From the NCBI GenBank assembly GCA_003282145.1, contig QBZZ01000016.1, forward strand, positions 1-48,961: DNA of 48,961 nt, given 5' to 3'. The notes beneath the pieces are model-generated. The model ran no database searches, was not told the origin of the DNA, and saw only the letters and a list, made by a program, of their open reading frames with translations. A program made the position numbers and the translations under genes. This document shows positions 28,492-37,930 of the stretch, piece by piece. Positions within the stretch are counted from its first letter, which is position 1. The number at the start of each line of letters is the position of its first letter. The DNA comes from SAR116 cluster bacterium AG-337-N21. GTDB taxonomy: Bacteria; Pseudomonadota; Alphaproteobacteria; Puniceispirillales; Marisalimonadaceae.

Positions 28492-30567
28492 TCATTTAAA
28501 TATAAATTCCATTATTATTTGATCAACAGATAAAGTAGCACCCTCTTCATGATTAATTTTATTAACCATACATTTTTTAGAGGCTATTAATGTATTTTCC
28601 ATTTTCATTGCTTCCACAACACATAATGGTTGACCTTCGTCTACAATATCATTTTCTTTAACTAAAACTCTAATTAATTTTCCAGGCATTGGACATAATA
28701 AAAAATTTGATTTATCAACAATTTTTATCGGTTTCATATATTTATGATATTCCGCAATATGTCTAGGAAGAACAGTTGCTGAGATTGAAATCCCTCTATA
28801 AAGAAGGTCTAGACTTGGGTTCTGATAGTTTATTCTACACTGAATTTTTTCAGGAAAAGATATTTCATTATTATTATCACTGAAAAGTTTGATGGATGCT
28901 GAAACTAACTTTGTAATGAAATTTTTTTGTATATCAAAAATTAAATATTCATTTGCTATGCCTAAAATCTTTTTTGACGCTATAGGTTGAATTAGTAATT
29001 TTATTTTTTCTCCAACTTGTTTTTTAATTTTAAAATTTAGTTTAGAGGTGTCTGATAGTAATGATTTATAGTTGATGTGAACTTGCCATTCCTCAGAAAA
29101 ACCCTCTAGACTATCAAAATCTTTTAATATCTCAGTTACATGGTAAGCTAAAATTATAGTGCCCAGTGTCCATTCTTCTTGATTGTTTGGAATAATCCCT
29201 TGAAAGCCCTCTTCGTATTCCTCTTGAATGAATGATGTACTTAAATCGGCAGACTTAAATCTTCTACTTCCTAAAATTGCCGACAGGAAAGGTATATTAT
29301 GATCAATACCCTCAAGCAAAAAATTATCTAGAGCAGATTCCATCCTTTTTATGGAAATATCTCTTGTTTCACCCCATGAGCACAGTTTTGCAATCATTGG
29401 ATCATAAAACATTGATACTTCGTCGCCCTCTCTAACTCCAGTATCATTTCTTATGATTGAACCGTCAGGATATTTTTTTTCTTTAGGTGGATTATATTTT
29501 GTTAATCTCCCTATAGAAGGTAAGAAATTTTTATATGGATTTTCAGCGTAGATTCTAGTTTCTATAGCTGAACCATTTAATTTGACATCTTTTTGCGTAA
29601 TATCTAATTTTTTACCAAATGCAATGTTAATCATCTGTTCAACAAGGTCGATTTCAGTAATTAATTCAGTAACAGGATGCTCGACTTGCAGGCGAGTATT
29701 CATTTCTAAAAAATAGAAATTTTTTTCTTTGTCTACTATAAATTCAACAGTCCCTGCACTTGAATAACTAACTTTTCTAGATAATTGTACAGCTTGATCA
29801 CCCATTTTCTTTCTAGTTTGTTCGTCTAGAAAAGGTGATGGCGCTTCTTCAATAACTTTTTGATTTCTTCTTTGAATAGAGCATTCTCTTTCACCCAAAT
29901 ATACTATATTACCATAATTATCAGCTAAAATTTGAATTTCAATATGTCTTGGTTGGGTTATAAATTTTTCAATGAAAATACGTTTATCTCCAAAACTATT
30001 TAAAGCCTCACTTTCTGCTCTTTCAAAACTGTCTGACACCTCATCCTTTGAAAAAGCAACTCTCATACCTTTGCCACCACCTCCTGCACTTGCCTTTATC
30101 ATAACCGGATAGCCTATTTCGTGAGCAATTTTAATCGCTTCAGTCTTATCTTTAATTATACCTGTATGCCCTGGAACAGTATTTACATTGGCAGATTGTG
30201 CAATTTTTTTTGACTCGATTTTATCGCCCATTGACGCTATAGCTGACTTTGAAGGGCCAATAAAAATAATTCCAGCTTTATTTAAATCTCCAACAAAATT
30301 GGCATTTTCTGATAAAAACCCATATCCAGGATGCAAGGCTTCACAATTTGTCTCCTTACACGCTTTAATAATTAAATCTGATCTTAAATAACTTTCTGAC
30401 GCAGAGGAGACCCCCAAGTAAAAGGCTTCATCAGCCAGACGAACATGTTCAGAATATCTATCCGCATCTGAAAAAACAGCAACAGTTTTAATATTCATTT
30501 TCCTTGCTGTTTTGATTACTCTACAAGCTATTTCCCCACGATTTGCAATTAATATTTTTTTAAACAT
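28492..30567 (-). CDS. pccA: Propionyl-CoA carboxylase alpha subunit
   Basis: Biotin carboxylase plus biotin carrier, 691 residues. The N-terminus [16 protein letters not shown], the Gly-rich ATP loop [10 protein letters not shown] and the [14 protein letters not shown] motif define the carboxylase. A middle segment of about 150 residues is the subunit-contact domain, and the C-terminal biotinyl domain has EAMKMEN with K655 as the biotin site. Pairing with pccB and mcm makes propionyl-CoA the substrate, rather than the methylcrotonyl-CoA of related enzymes. It is 17 bases after pccB. Confidence 0.96.
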   Translation of the reverse strand: MFKKILIANRGEIACRVIKTARKMNIKTVAVFSDADRYSEHVRLADEAFYLGVSSASESYLRSDLIIKACKETNCEALHPGYGFLSENANFVGDLNKAGIIFIGPSKSAIASMGDKIESKKIAQSANVNTVPGHTGIIKDKTEAIKIAHEIGYPVMIKASAGGGGKGMRVAFSKDEVSDSFERAESEALNSFGDKRIFIEKFITQPRHIEIQILADNYGNIVYLGERECSIQRRNQKVIEEAPSPFLDEQTRKKMGDQAVQLSRKVSYSSAGTVEFIVDKEKNFYFLEMNTRLQVEHPVTELITEIDLVEQMINIAFGKKLDITQKDVKLNGSAIETRIYAENPYKNFLPSIGRLTKYNPPKEKKYPDGSIIRNDTGVREGDEVSMFYDPMIAKLCSWGETRDISIKRMESALDNFLLEGIDHNIPFLSAILGSRRFKSADLSTSFIQEEYEEGFQGIIPNNQEEWTLGTIILAYHVTEILKDFDSLEGFSEEWQVHINYKSLLSDTSKLNFKIKKQVGEKIKLLIQPIASKKILGIANEYLIFDIQKNFITKLVSASIKLFSDNNNEISFPEKIQCRINYQNPSLDLLYRGISISATVLPRHIAEYHKYMKPIKIVDKSNFLLCPMPGKLIRVLVKENDIVDEGQPLCVVEAMKMENTLIASKKCMVNKINHEEGATLSVDQIIMEFIFK

Positions 30568-30584
30568 TTTTACTTCTATAATTA

Positions 30585-32129
30585 TTAAAGGGGAATATTT
30601 CCAAATTTTTTATCTGGATTAGTTTGTGTTTTATTTTTTAATTTTGAAAAAGCTTGTATAAGCCTGTATCTAGAATTACTAGGTATAATAACATCGTCAA
30701 GGAAACCTCTCTCGGCAGCTATAAAAGGATTGGCAAATGTTTCTTCATAATCCAAAGTTCTTTTTTGAATTTTTGTTGGGTCGTCGAGTTCATCTCTGAA
30801 TAAAATTTCAACTGCACCTTTAGCGCCCATAACTGCTATTTCTGCAGTTGGCCATGCATAGTTTGCATCTCCTCTTAAATGCTTTGAACTCATAACGTCA
30901 TACGCGCCACCATAAGCTTTTCTTGTAATTAGAGTAACTTTGGGAGTAGTAGCTTCTGCGTAAGCAAATAAAAGTTTTGCACCATGCTTAATAATACCAC
31001 CGTACTCTTGAGTAGTACCCGGCATAAACCCTGGAACGTCAACTAATGTTAATATAGGAATATTGAAAGCATCACAAAACCTTACAAATCTTGCCGCTTT
31101 TCTGCTGGAATCTATGTCTAAACAACCTGCTAAAACCATTGGCTGGTTAGCTACAACACCTATGGTTTGACCGTCTAATCTTATAAAGCCAATCAAAATA
31201 TTTTTTGCAAAGTTTTCTTGTAGTTCAAAAAAATCAAACTGATCTGAAACAGATGTAATAAGTTCTTTCATATCATATGGTAAGTTAGGGTTTTCAGGTA
31301 TTAGAGTATCTAAAGAAAGAGATAATCTTTTTTTTGAGTCTTCAGTTTTTCTCGTTTTTGATTTTTCTAAATTATTTGAAGGTAAAAAGCTTAGAAACCT
31401 TCTTAAACCAGTTAGAGCCTCAATATCATTATTATATGAACCATCTGCAACAGATGAAATTGTTGTATGTGTTTCAGCTCCACCCAACTCTTCTGCAGTT
31501 ACCTCCTCTGATGTTACGGTTTTTACCACATCTGGTCCAGTAACAAACATATAACTTGTTCCTTTAACCATAAATGTGAAATCTGTCATAGCTGGTGAAT
31601 AAACTGCTCCTCCGGCACAAGGTCCCATAATCATTGATATTTGTGGAACTACCCCAGAGGCAAGAGCATTTTGAAGAAATACATCTGCATAACCTCCCAA
31701 TGATTCTACTCCTTCTTGAATTCTAGCCCCACCACTGTCATTCAAACCAATAATAGGCGCTTTATTTTGAACAGCTAACTTCATGATCTTAACTATTTTT
31801 TTTGCATGATCTGAAGATAATGAGCCTCCGAAAACCGTGAAATCTTGGGCATAGACGTAAATTAATTTTCCATTTACTTTACCAGAGCCAGTTATAACAC
31901 CATCACCCGGTATGGTTTTTCCATCCATTCCAAAATCTCTAATACGATGGATTACAAACATATCTGTTTCTTCGAAAGAACCCTCGTCTAAAAGAGTATT
32001 AATTCTTTCTCTTGCAGTTAGTTTTCCAAGTGAGTGCTGTTTTTCAATTCTTTTCTTACCACCCCCGAGACGAGCTTTTTCTCTTCTAGATTGCAACTCT
32101 GAGATTATTTCTCTACTTGATTTTTTAAT
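30585..32129 (-). CDS. pccB: Propionyl-CoA carboxylase beta subunit
   Basis: Carboxyltransferase subunit that moves CO2 from biotin to propionyl-CoA to make methylmalonyl-CoA. Family features: [20 protein letters not shown] near the start, [27 protein letters not shown] and [15 protein letters not shown]. The start is unusual. The first standard codon is TTG 32096 (503 residues), which has no ribosome site and would cut the conserved N-terminal helix. The frame stays open to a TAG at 32142-32144, and a GGGGAG (32137-32142) lies 7 bases before an ATT at 32129, giving [17 protein letters not shown] take ATT 32129 as the likelier start (514 residues). First gene of the operon, divergent from mce. 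Confidence 0.94.
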   Translation of the reverse strand: MKKSSREIISELQSRREKARLGGGKKRIEKQHSLGKLTARERINTLLDEGSFEETDMFVIHRIRDFGMDGKTIPGDGVITGSGKVNGKLIYVYAQDFTVFGGSLSSDHAKKIVKIMKLAVQNKAPIIGLNDSGGARIQEGVESLGGYADVFLQNALASGVVPQISMIMGPCAGGAVYSPAMTDFTFMVKGTSYMFVTGPDVVKTVTSEEVTAEELGGAETHTTISSVADGSYNNDIEALTGLRRFLSFLPSNNLEKSKTRKTEDSKKRLSLSLDTLIPENPNLPYDMKELITSVSDQFDFFELQENFAKNILIGFIRLDGQTIGVVANQPMVLAGCLDIDSSRKAARFVRFCDAFNIPILTLVDVPGFMPGTTQEYGGIIKHGAKLLFAYAEATTPKVTLITRKAYGGAYDVMSSKHLRGDANYAWPTAEIAVMGAKGAVEILFRDELDDPTKIQKRTLDYEETFANPFIAAERGFLDDVIIPSNSRYRLIQAFSKLKNKTQTNPDKKFGNIPL

Positions 32130-32221
32130 AATATTTCTCCCCTAGAGAACTCTATAACACATATTATTTAACAAAATTTAGTAAATTTAACTAGAAATAA
32201 TGAATATATGTTAATTGAAAT

Positions 32222-32240
32222 ATTAATTAATGTAATTAAT
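32222..32240. repeat. Dyad in the pccB-mce divergent promoter region
   Basis: Perfect 8-base arms ATTAATTA / TAATTAAT around ATG, in the roughly 150-base region between the divergent pccB and mce genes. It is well placed to be an operator for both sides of the propionyl-CoA pathway. It is made only of A and T apart from one G, so chance symmetry is a real possibility. It does not resemble the TTTGCAAA motif of the PccR regulators I know. Confidence 0.3.
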
Positions 32241-32287
32241 TATGATCTATAAAGATAAATAATAAGAATATTTTCTTGGAGAACCTA

Positions 32288-32713
32288 ATGAAGGAAATAA
32301 TTTCTAGTGTAGGAAAACTAAATCATATCGCTATTGCAGTACCTAATATCCAAATAGCATCAGATATGTGGAAAAGGGCATTGGGAGCTAATGTAAGCAC
32401 ACCTCAAACATTATATGAACACGGCGTAAAGGTAGTCTTTATTGAAGCACCCAACACAAAAGTTGAGCTACTTGAACCTTTAAATGAAAATAGTCCAATA
32501 AGTAAATTTCTTAAAAAAAATCCTAATGGTGGAATGCATCATATTTGTTATGAAGTTGATAATATTAAATCAGCTTCCAAAAAACTTGAAGCAGTTGGTG
32601 CCAAAATTTTGGGGGATGGACTGCCTAAAATTGGAGCGCATGGAAATCCAGTAATATTTTTAGATCCTAAAGGTTTTTCAGGAACACTTATTGAATTAGA
32701 AGAAGTTATATAA
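32288..32713 (+). CDS. mce: Methylmalonyl-CoA epimerase
   Basis: Vicinal oxygen chelate metalloenzyme that interconverts (S)- and (R)-methylmalonyl-CoA, linking the carboxylase to the mutase. Metal ligands expected from the family are visible: His in KLNHIAIAV, His in GGMHHICYEV and Glu in GTLIELEEV. I place the start at ATG 32288 with GGAG at 32278-32281, giving 141 residues; a TTG at 32276 in the same frame overlaps that ribosome site. It is divergent from pccB, and its end overlaps the sprT-like stop by 8 bases. Confidence 0.95.
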   Translation: MKEIISSVGKLNHIAIAVPNIQIASDMWKRALGANVSTPQTLYEHGVKVVFIEAPNTKVELLEPLNENSPISKFLKKNPNGGMHHICYEVDNIKSASKKLEAVGAKILGDGLPKIGAHGNPVIFLDPKGFSGTLIELEEVI

Positions 32714-33224
32714 AATTATATATTTTTTTATAAATAACAGATGCTCCACATTTTTTACAAACTAAGTTTGGCTTTCTCCTATGGATTTTTTGTTCCCAGC
32801 AATGATTTGCACAAAACCTAACCCACTTATATTCTGAAAACTCCAAATTATGACAACGTTTGGCCGAACATCCAAGTTTATTAGCCATGTTTTTCCAAAC
32901 CTTGTCGTGACCATGCCCAGGACCTACTAAAGCATGTGCAATTTCGTGAAGTATGGTGTCATTAATATCTAATTCATTTGCATGTTTAACAAAATTTCTT
33001 GAGAAAGAAATTTTTTTCTCTGTGAAATGACAAGCACCAGCTCTAACCTTAGCATAATCAAGCTCTAATTTCCAATCACAAAGACCAAATCTATCCATTT
33101 CCGATCTTGCTAAATTAAAAAAATCTTTAAAGAAACCTAGATCTTTTTGTTGTTTTTTTCTAGGAAGTGAATAACTTCTTTTTAAATTAAATAATTTTTT
33201 TATTTTAGAAAAATATTTTATCAT
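32706..33224 (-). CDS. SprT-like zinc metalloprotease domain protein
   Basis: A 172-residue SprT/Spartan-like protein. The active site is H93-E94-x-x-H97 with a further His in GPGHGHDKVW (104 or 106). A C-terminal zinc ribbon is formed by C138, C142, C156 and C159. The N-terminal 25 residues are basic. Eukaryotic Spartan degrades DNA-protein crosslinks; the role of the bacterial proteins is less clear. No ribosome site stands out before ATG 33224. It is convergent with mce. Confidence 0.88.
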   Translation of the reverse strand: MIKYFSKIKKLFNLKRSYSLPRKKQQKDLGFFKDFFNLARSEMDRFGLCDWKLELDYAKVRAGACHFTEKKISFSRNFVKHANELDINDTILHEIAHALVGPGHGHDKVWKNMANKLGCSAKRCHNLEFSEYKWVRFCANHCWEQKIHRRKPNLVCKKCGASVIYKKIYNFI

Positions 33225-33281
33225 ATTTAATATTTATAAGAATTCTAGAGACCATAAATTTTTAAATCTGGATAAACAGAC

Positions 33282-33929
33282 TTGCTTGAACTAGAAAACA
33301 TAACATTGAAATGGAATTCTCCAAAAGGAAAAATATTTATAAAAAATCTCAATCTTAAAATTAAAAATGGCGAAATTTTATGTGTTTTTGGAGCAAGTGG
33401 TGTAGGTAAATCTTCATTAATAAATGTCATAGCTGGTGTATACGAAAATGACTTACTATTTGAAGGAGACATAATATTAAATGGAAAAAAATTAAATCAA
33501 GTTCCAACTGAAAAACGAAAAATTGGTCTTTTACTACAAGACGGAACATTATTTCCTCATTTGACTGTAGAACAAAATATATTATTTGGGATGAATAAAA
33601 AACTGTCTTACAAGGAAAAATCTTTATTAATTGCTGAAAATCTTAAAAAATCAGATATGGCAGGTTTTGAAGATAGATATCCTCACACTTTGTCCGGAGG
33701 GCAAAAAGCAAGAGTTGCTTGTCTTAGAGCAATTTTATCAGAGCCTGAAGCTTTATTATTGGACGAACCATTTTCATCACTAGACCCAGATCAAAAAAAT
33801 AGCTTTCGAGAATTTGTAGTTAACAATGTTAGAAATAATAAAATCCCATGTTTATTAGTTACTCATGATAAAAATGATAAAATGGTAAGTGATAATAAGC
33901 CACTAAACTTAAATAATTTTCAAAATTAA
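33282..33929 (+). CDS. ABC transporter ATP-binding protein, YnjD-like
   Basis: ABC ATPase of 215 residues. Walker A is GASGVGKSS (37-45), the Q-loop region is LLLQDGTLFPHLT, the signature is LSGGQKARVACLRA, Walker B is ALLLDEPFSSLD, and the switch His is in LVTHD. TEKRKIGLLLQDGTLFPHL and the short C-terminus resemble E. coli YnjD, and more distantly ThiQ. No permease or binding protein is next to it, so its partners must be elsewhere or it has changed role. The start is a TTG at 33282, which gives the normal family N-terminus MLELENITL, with only a weak GGA upstream. Confidence 0.85.
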   Translation: MLELENITLKWNSPKGKIFIKNLNLKIKNGEILCVFGASGVGKSSLINVIAGVYENDLLFEGDIILNGKKLNQVPTEKRKIGLLLQDGTLFPHLTVEQNILFGMNKKLSYKEKSLLIAENLKKSDMAGFEDRYPHTLSGGQKARVACLRAILSEPEALLLDEPFSSLDPDQKNSFREFVVNNVRNNKIPCLLVTHDKNDKMVSDNKPLNLNNFQN

Positions 33930-34015
33930 AAATTGATTGTTTTTTTAAAATTAATAATCCTTTTCTTAAATAATATAATTTGTTAGACATTTATTAGATA
34001 ATTAAAAGGTGTATA

Positions 34016-34630
34016 ATGGGTTCATCTATAAATGCTTCAAAATTAATATTGGATAATCAAGATAATAAGATTGTTTCCCAAGAAGAAGCTGAACAAGCTG
34101 TCAAAACATTGATTCAATACATAGGTGAAGATCCTGAAAGAGAAGGACTAATAGAAACACCTAAAAGAGTAATAAAATCATTCAATGAGTTCTATGCAGG
34201 TTATAGTCAAGATCCTGAAAAATTATTGTCAAAAACATTTGAAGAAATTGAAGGCTATGACGATATAGTACTCCTTAAAAATATTAATTTTGAAAGCCAT
34301 TGTGAGCATCATATGGTTCCAATAATTGGAAAAGCTTCAATTGGCTATTATCCAAACAAAAGAGTTGTTGGTATATCAAAATTAGCCAGAGTTTTAGACG
34401 TGTTTGCTAAAAGATTGCAAACACAAGAAACTATGACTGCACAAATTTTAAATTGTATAGATAAAGCTCTATTACCCAAAGGTACAGCTGTTTTCATAGA
34501 TGCTGAACATCACTGCATGAGTACAAGAGGTGTTTTAAAAAATGATGTGACAATGACCACTAATCAATTTAGTGGCTGTTTTTTAGAAGATGTAAATTTG
34601 CAAGATAGATTTTTGAAAATGGTAACTTAA
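34016..34630 (+). CDS. folE: GTP cyclohydrolase I FolE
   Basis: Opens the imidazole ring of GTP to make 7,8-dihydroneopterin triphosphate, the first step of folate synthesis. Zinc ligands are in ESHCEHHMVPI and AEHHCMSTRGV. GYYPNKRVVGISKLARVLD and FAKRLQTQETMTAQI are typical. The length of 204 is normal for the type IA enzyme. An AAGGTG ribosome site precedes the ATG. It runs in the same direction as trkH, 49 bases ahead. Confidence 0.96.
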   Translation: MGSSINASKLILDNQDNKIVSQEEAEQAVKTLIQYIGEDPEREGLIETPKRVIKSFNEFYAGYSQDPEKLLSKTFEEIEGYDDIVLLKNINFESHCEHHMVPIIGKASIGYYPNKRVVGISKLARVLDVFAKRLQTQETMTAQILNCIDKALLPKGTAVFIDAEHHCMSTRGVLKNDVTMTTNQFSGCFLEDVNLQDRFLKMVT

Positions 34631-34679
34631 TTATATTTAATATATTAGTTTTTAAGATAAAATTTATAGAAAAATAATC

Positions 34680-36125
34680 ATGAAATTTTCACCAATAATT
34701 TATCTGATAGGGATGTTGTTATGCATTCTTTCTCTTTTTATGATGATACCTGCTTTTGTAGATTGGTTGTATGGAAATAGTGATTGGCCTGCATTTGTTG
34801 GTGCATCACTTTTAACTCTATTTGTAGGTGCTATTCTTTATCTTTCTAATAGAGAAAGTACAACTGAACATTTAGAATTAAGACAGGCATTTTTATTAAC
34901 AAATAGCGCATGGATATCAATCGCTTTATTTGGATCTTTACCTTTTTTATTATCTGAAATTGATATGGGTTTTACTGACGCTATTTTTGAGTCAACTTCT
35001 GGAATAACAACCACAGGCGCTACCGTTATCAATAATTTAGAAGCAACTTCCCATGGAATTTTAATATGGAGAGCACTACTTCAATGGCTAGGAGGTGTTG
35101 GTATTATTGTAATGGCTCTAGCTGTTTTACCCATGCTATCTATAGGAGGTATGCAACTTTTCAAAACTGAATCTTACGAAACTCCTGACAAAGTTGTTCC
35201 TAAAGCTGCAAGTTTTGCAGCTGGTATCAGTATTGTATATATTACTTTAACAGTTGTATGGGCATTAATGTTATGGGTTGCTGGAATGCCTCTATTTGAC
35301 TCAATAGCTCATGCAATGACCACTCTTGCAACAGGAGGTTATTCAACCAGATCTGATTCTTTGGCAGCATTTAATTCATCTTCTATTGAAATAATTGTAA
35401 TTTTTGGAATGATAGTTGGCTCGCTACCTTTTGTTCATTATTTAGCTATAACAAAAAAAGGATTAAAAAACTTATTTAAAGACGACCAAGTAAAATTGTT
35501 TTTAACCTTAATAGTTTTTGTTGTTTTGATTGTTTCAATATATTTAAACTTAAATGATATACCATTTCTTGAAGCGCTAAGATTGGCTTCATTTAATGTT
35601 ATATCAATCATTACTGGAACAGGTTTTGGTACATCTGACTTTAACAATTGGGGTGGGTTTCCTACAACAATTCTTCTTATTCTTATGTTTATAGGAGGAT
35701 GTGCTGGGTCAACTACTTGTGGTTTAAGAATGGCTAGAATACAAGTTTTAGTCGCAAACGCAAAAGCTCAAATTTCTAAACTTATTAGACCTCACGCTGT
35801 AGTTGTTTCATATTATAATCAAAAACCAATACCAGAAAATGTTGCTGAATCTGTTATGGGCTTCTTTTTTTTATATATAATCTCCTTTGCAGTAATAGCC
35901 TGCCTTTTAGGGGGATTAGGATTAGATTTAATAACTGCAATCTCAGGAGCCGCATCAGCAATTGGAAACGTCGGTCCTGGCTTAGGAGACATTATTGGAC
36001 CATCTGGAACTTATCAATCAATACCTGAACTTGGTAAATTATTTTTATGTGCTGGTATGATTTTAGGTAGATTAGAAATTTTTGCTATTTTAGTTATGTT
36101 TTCTCCATTGTTTTGGAAAAATTAA
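34680..36125 (+). CDS. trkH: Potassium uptake protein TrkH
   Basis: Membrane channel subunit for K+ uptake, 481 residues with about ten hydrophobic segments and four pore loops whose selectivity glycines are visible in GITTTGATV, LATGGYSTR, ITGTGFGTSDF and AIGNVGPGLG. GRLEIFAILVMFSP is the usual C-terminal segment. It needs the cytosolic partner TrkA, which is not in the window. Potassium uptake could be sodium- or proton-linked in a marine cell. No ribosome site is obvious before the ATG, and its stop lies 7 bases from the convergent hslO stop. Confidence 0.94.
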   Translation: MKFSPIIYLIGMLLCILSLFMMIPAFVDWLYGNSDWPAFVGASLLTLFVGAILYLSNRESTTEHLELRQAFLLTNSAWISIALFGSLPFLLSEIDMGFTDAIFESTSGITTTGATVINNLEATSHGILIWRALLQWLGGVGIIVMALAVLPMLSIGGMQLFKTESYETPDKVVPKAASFAAGISIVYITLTVVWALMLWVAGMPLFDSIAHAMTTLATGGYSTRSDSLAAFNSSSIEIIVIFGMIVGSLPFVHYLAITKKGLKNLFKDDQVKLFLTLIVFVVLIVSIYLNLNDIPFLEALRLASFNVISIITGTGFGTSDFNNWGGFPTTILLILMFIGGCAGSTTCGLRMARIQVLVANAKAQISKLIRPHAVVVSYYNQKPIPENVAESVMGFFFLYIISFAVIACLLGGLGLDLITAISGAASAIGNVGPGLGDIIGPSGTYQSIPELGKLFLCAGMILGRLEIFAILVMFSPLFWKN

Positions 36126-36132
36126 ATAGAAC

Positions 36133-37008
36133 CTAATTAAAACTGGAAAAAATTCTCTCAGTTTTACAGAATTCACATACGACTTTAATATTCCCATTTT
36201 CATCTGAAATATCTATTAATTCCTTTTTACTTAAATTTTTTATTGCAAACTCTACCTTTGCTTGTGAACATCTACAATGATCTTTAATTATAATTTCGTC
36301 ATATGTGGTTACATCTACTTCATTAAATAATCTAAATAAAATATCTTGAGAACTAAGATTAACTGACAAAAATTCTTCTTTTTGTAAAGTTGATAAAAAA
36401 TTAAGTGAATTTTCCCAAATCTGTTCATTTTCCTCAGTTTCAATATCATCTTTAATGGGCATTTTTTGAAGCATAATGAGACCCGATGACATTAACTTTT
36501 CTCGGTTTTTTTTATGAATTGAGTAATAATTAAAATTTGAGAATCTAGTTTCTAATTGCTCTGAATTATTAAAATATGATTCTGCAGATTTAGAAATAGA
36601 TTTTTCTTCAAGCGCCACAATTCCCTGGTATCGTTTTGAATATTTTCCCTGATCTAGTGTAAAAGAAATGTGACCAGAGCCCATTAATTCATTTAAATTA
36701 AGATCTTTTTTTGAGAAACCGTCTTCTAAACCAACATAACCTCTTAAAGAACCACTATTTGTTATATCAGAAAATAAAGTATGGACTTCACTAGAACCTT
36801 TTGCTTGAATTGTAAAAATACCTTCATGTTTCATCCTTGATCCCAAGCAAGCTGTGATAGTTAATGTGTCTGCAAGTAAGCTTTCAATATTACTAGGATA
36901 ATTATGTCGTTTGATTATTTCAGATACAGTTGTTTCAAGTCTAACTATAGAACCCCTGACTTGATTTTTACCTAACTGAAAGGGAATAATATGGTTGGTA
37001 AATGTCAT
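36133..37008 (-). CDS. hslO: Redox-regulated chaperone Hsp33
   Basis: Cytosolic holdase activated by oxidation, 291 residues. The zinc-binding redox switch is the C-terminal CxC (DHCRCSQAKVE) and CxxC (CEFCKTE) pair. GYVGLEDG and GSGHISFTLDQG belong to the substrate-binding core. It is last in the minus-strand unit argD-argF-hslO, 19 bases after argF, an order I know from other alphaproteobacteria. Confidence 0.95.
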   Translation of the reverse strand: MTFTNHIIPFQLGKNQVRGSIVRLETTVSEIIKRHNYPSNIESLLADTLTITACLGSRMKHEGIFTIQAKGSSEVHTLFSDITNSGSLRGYVGLEDGFSKKDLNLNELMGSGHISFTLDQGKYSKRYQGIVALEEKSISKSAESYFNNSEQLETRFSNFNYYSIHKKNREKLMSSGLIMLQKMPIKDDIETEENEQIWENSLNFLSTLQKEEFLSVNLSSQDILFRLFNEVDVTTYDEIIIKDHCRCSQAKVEFAIKNLSKKELIDISDENGNIKVVCEFCKTERIFSSFN

Positions 37009-37027
37009 TTAAAAAATTTGAATTCCA

Positions 37028-37924
37028 TTAAAATTTTCGATTTATACAAAAGTGCATAATTGCTTTTTGTGCATGAAGTCTGTTTTCTGCTTCGTCAAAT
37101 ACAACAGAATAGTCTCCTTCAAGCACTTCTGAACTTACTTCTTTGTCACGATAAGCAGGTAAACAATGCATAAAAATTGCTTTTTTATCTGCTACTTTCA
37201 TAATTTTATTATTAACTTGAAAAGGAACAAAAATATTTTCCGGATTTGGATTTGTATCCCCCATCGAACGCCACGTGTCTGTGATAATACAATTTGCTCC
37301 ATCAGCGGCTTGAATTGGATTATGGGTAATAGAAATATTTTTATTTCTTTCAATTGCCCATGACATAGTCTTAGCGTTAGGCTTTATACCCTCAGGACAT
37401 GCAATATTTAATTCAAAATTTAATAAAGCCGCTGCTTCAATCCAACTTTGCAAAACATTATTACAGTCTCCGAACCAAGCAATTTTCTTATTATCAAAGT
37501 TATGCGCATGCTCTATAAAAGTAACTAAGTCTGCTAATACTTGGCAAGGATGACTAAAATCAGTTAATGCATTTATTACGGGAACACTTGAGGCCCTAGC
37601 ATATTTGATTAATTGGCCATGTCCAAAGCACCTTATAATTACCATATCAGCGTACCTTTCTAAAACATTAGCCGTGTCTTCAATTGTTTCTCTTTCGCCC
37701 AATTGCATCTCTTTTTCATTTAGAAGGTAACTTTGTCCACCTAATTGATTTATTCCTACTTCAAATGACACACGGGTTCTTAATGAGGGTTTTTCGAAAA
37801 TTAAAACCACCTGTTTATCTGCCATGAACTTTGGATGAGCTTCTTTTTTCCATTTAAGAGATAATGAAATTAAATCTAAAAGTTGGTCTCTTGAAAGATC
37901 CTTTAAATCAATGAAATTAGACAT
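37028..37924 (-). CDS. argF: Ornithine carbamoyltransferase
   Basis: Makes citrulline from ornithine and carbamoyl phosphate in arginine synthesis. The carbamoyl-phosphate loop reads S47-L-R-T-R51, with Leu in place of the more common Thr; RCFGHGQL, DFSHPCQVLADL and the ornithine-binding HCLPAYRDKE follow. Length of 298 is normal. It begins 6 bases after argD ends, so the two are coupled. Confidence 0.95.
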   Translation of the reverse strand: MSNFIDLKDLSRDQLLDLISLSLKWKKEAHPKFMADKQVVLIFEKPSLRTRVSFEVGINQLGGQSYLLNEKEMQLGERETIEDTANVLERYADMVIIRCFGHGQLIKYARASSVPVINALTDFSHPCQVLADLVTFIEHAHNFDNKKIAWFGDCNNVLQSWIEAAALLNFELNIACPEGIKPNAKTMSWAIERNKNISITHNPIQAADGANCIITDTWRSMGDTNPNPENIFVPFQVNNKIMKVADKKAIFMHCLPAYRDKEVSSEVLEGDYSVVFDEAENRLHAQKAIMHFCINRKF

Positions 37925-37930
37925 GTCTTT

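Noticed and set aside
37028-37924. argF S-L-R-T-R loop as an altered substrate specificity
   Set aside because: The key Ser, Arg, Thr and Arg are present and HCLPAYR is intact; the Leu is a tolerated variant as far as I know.
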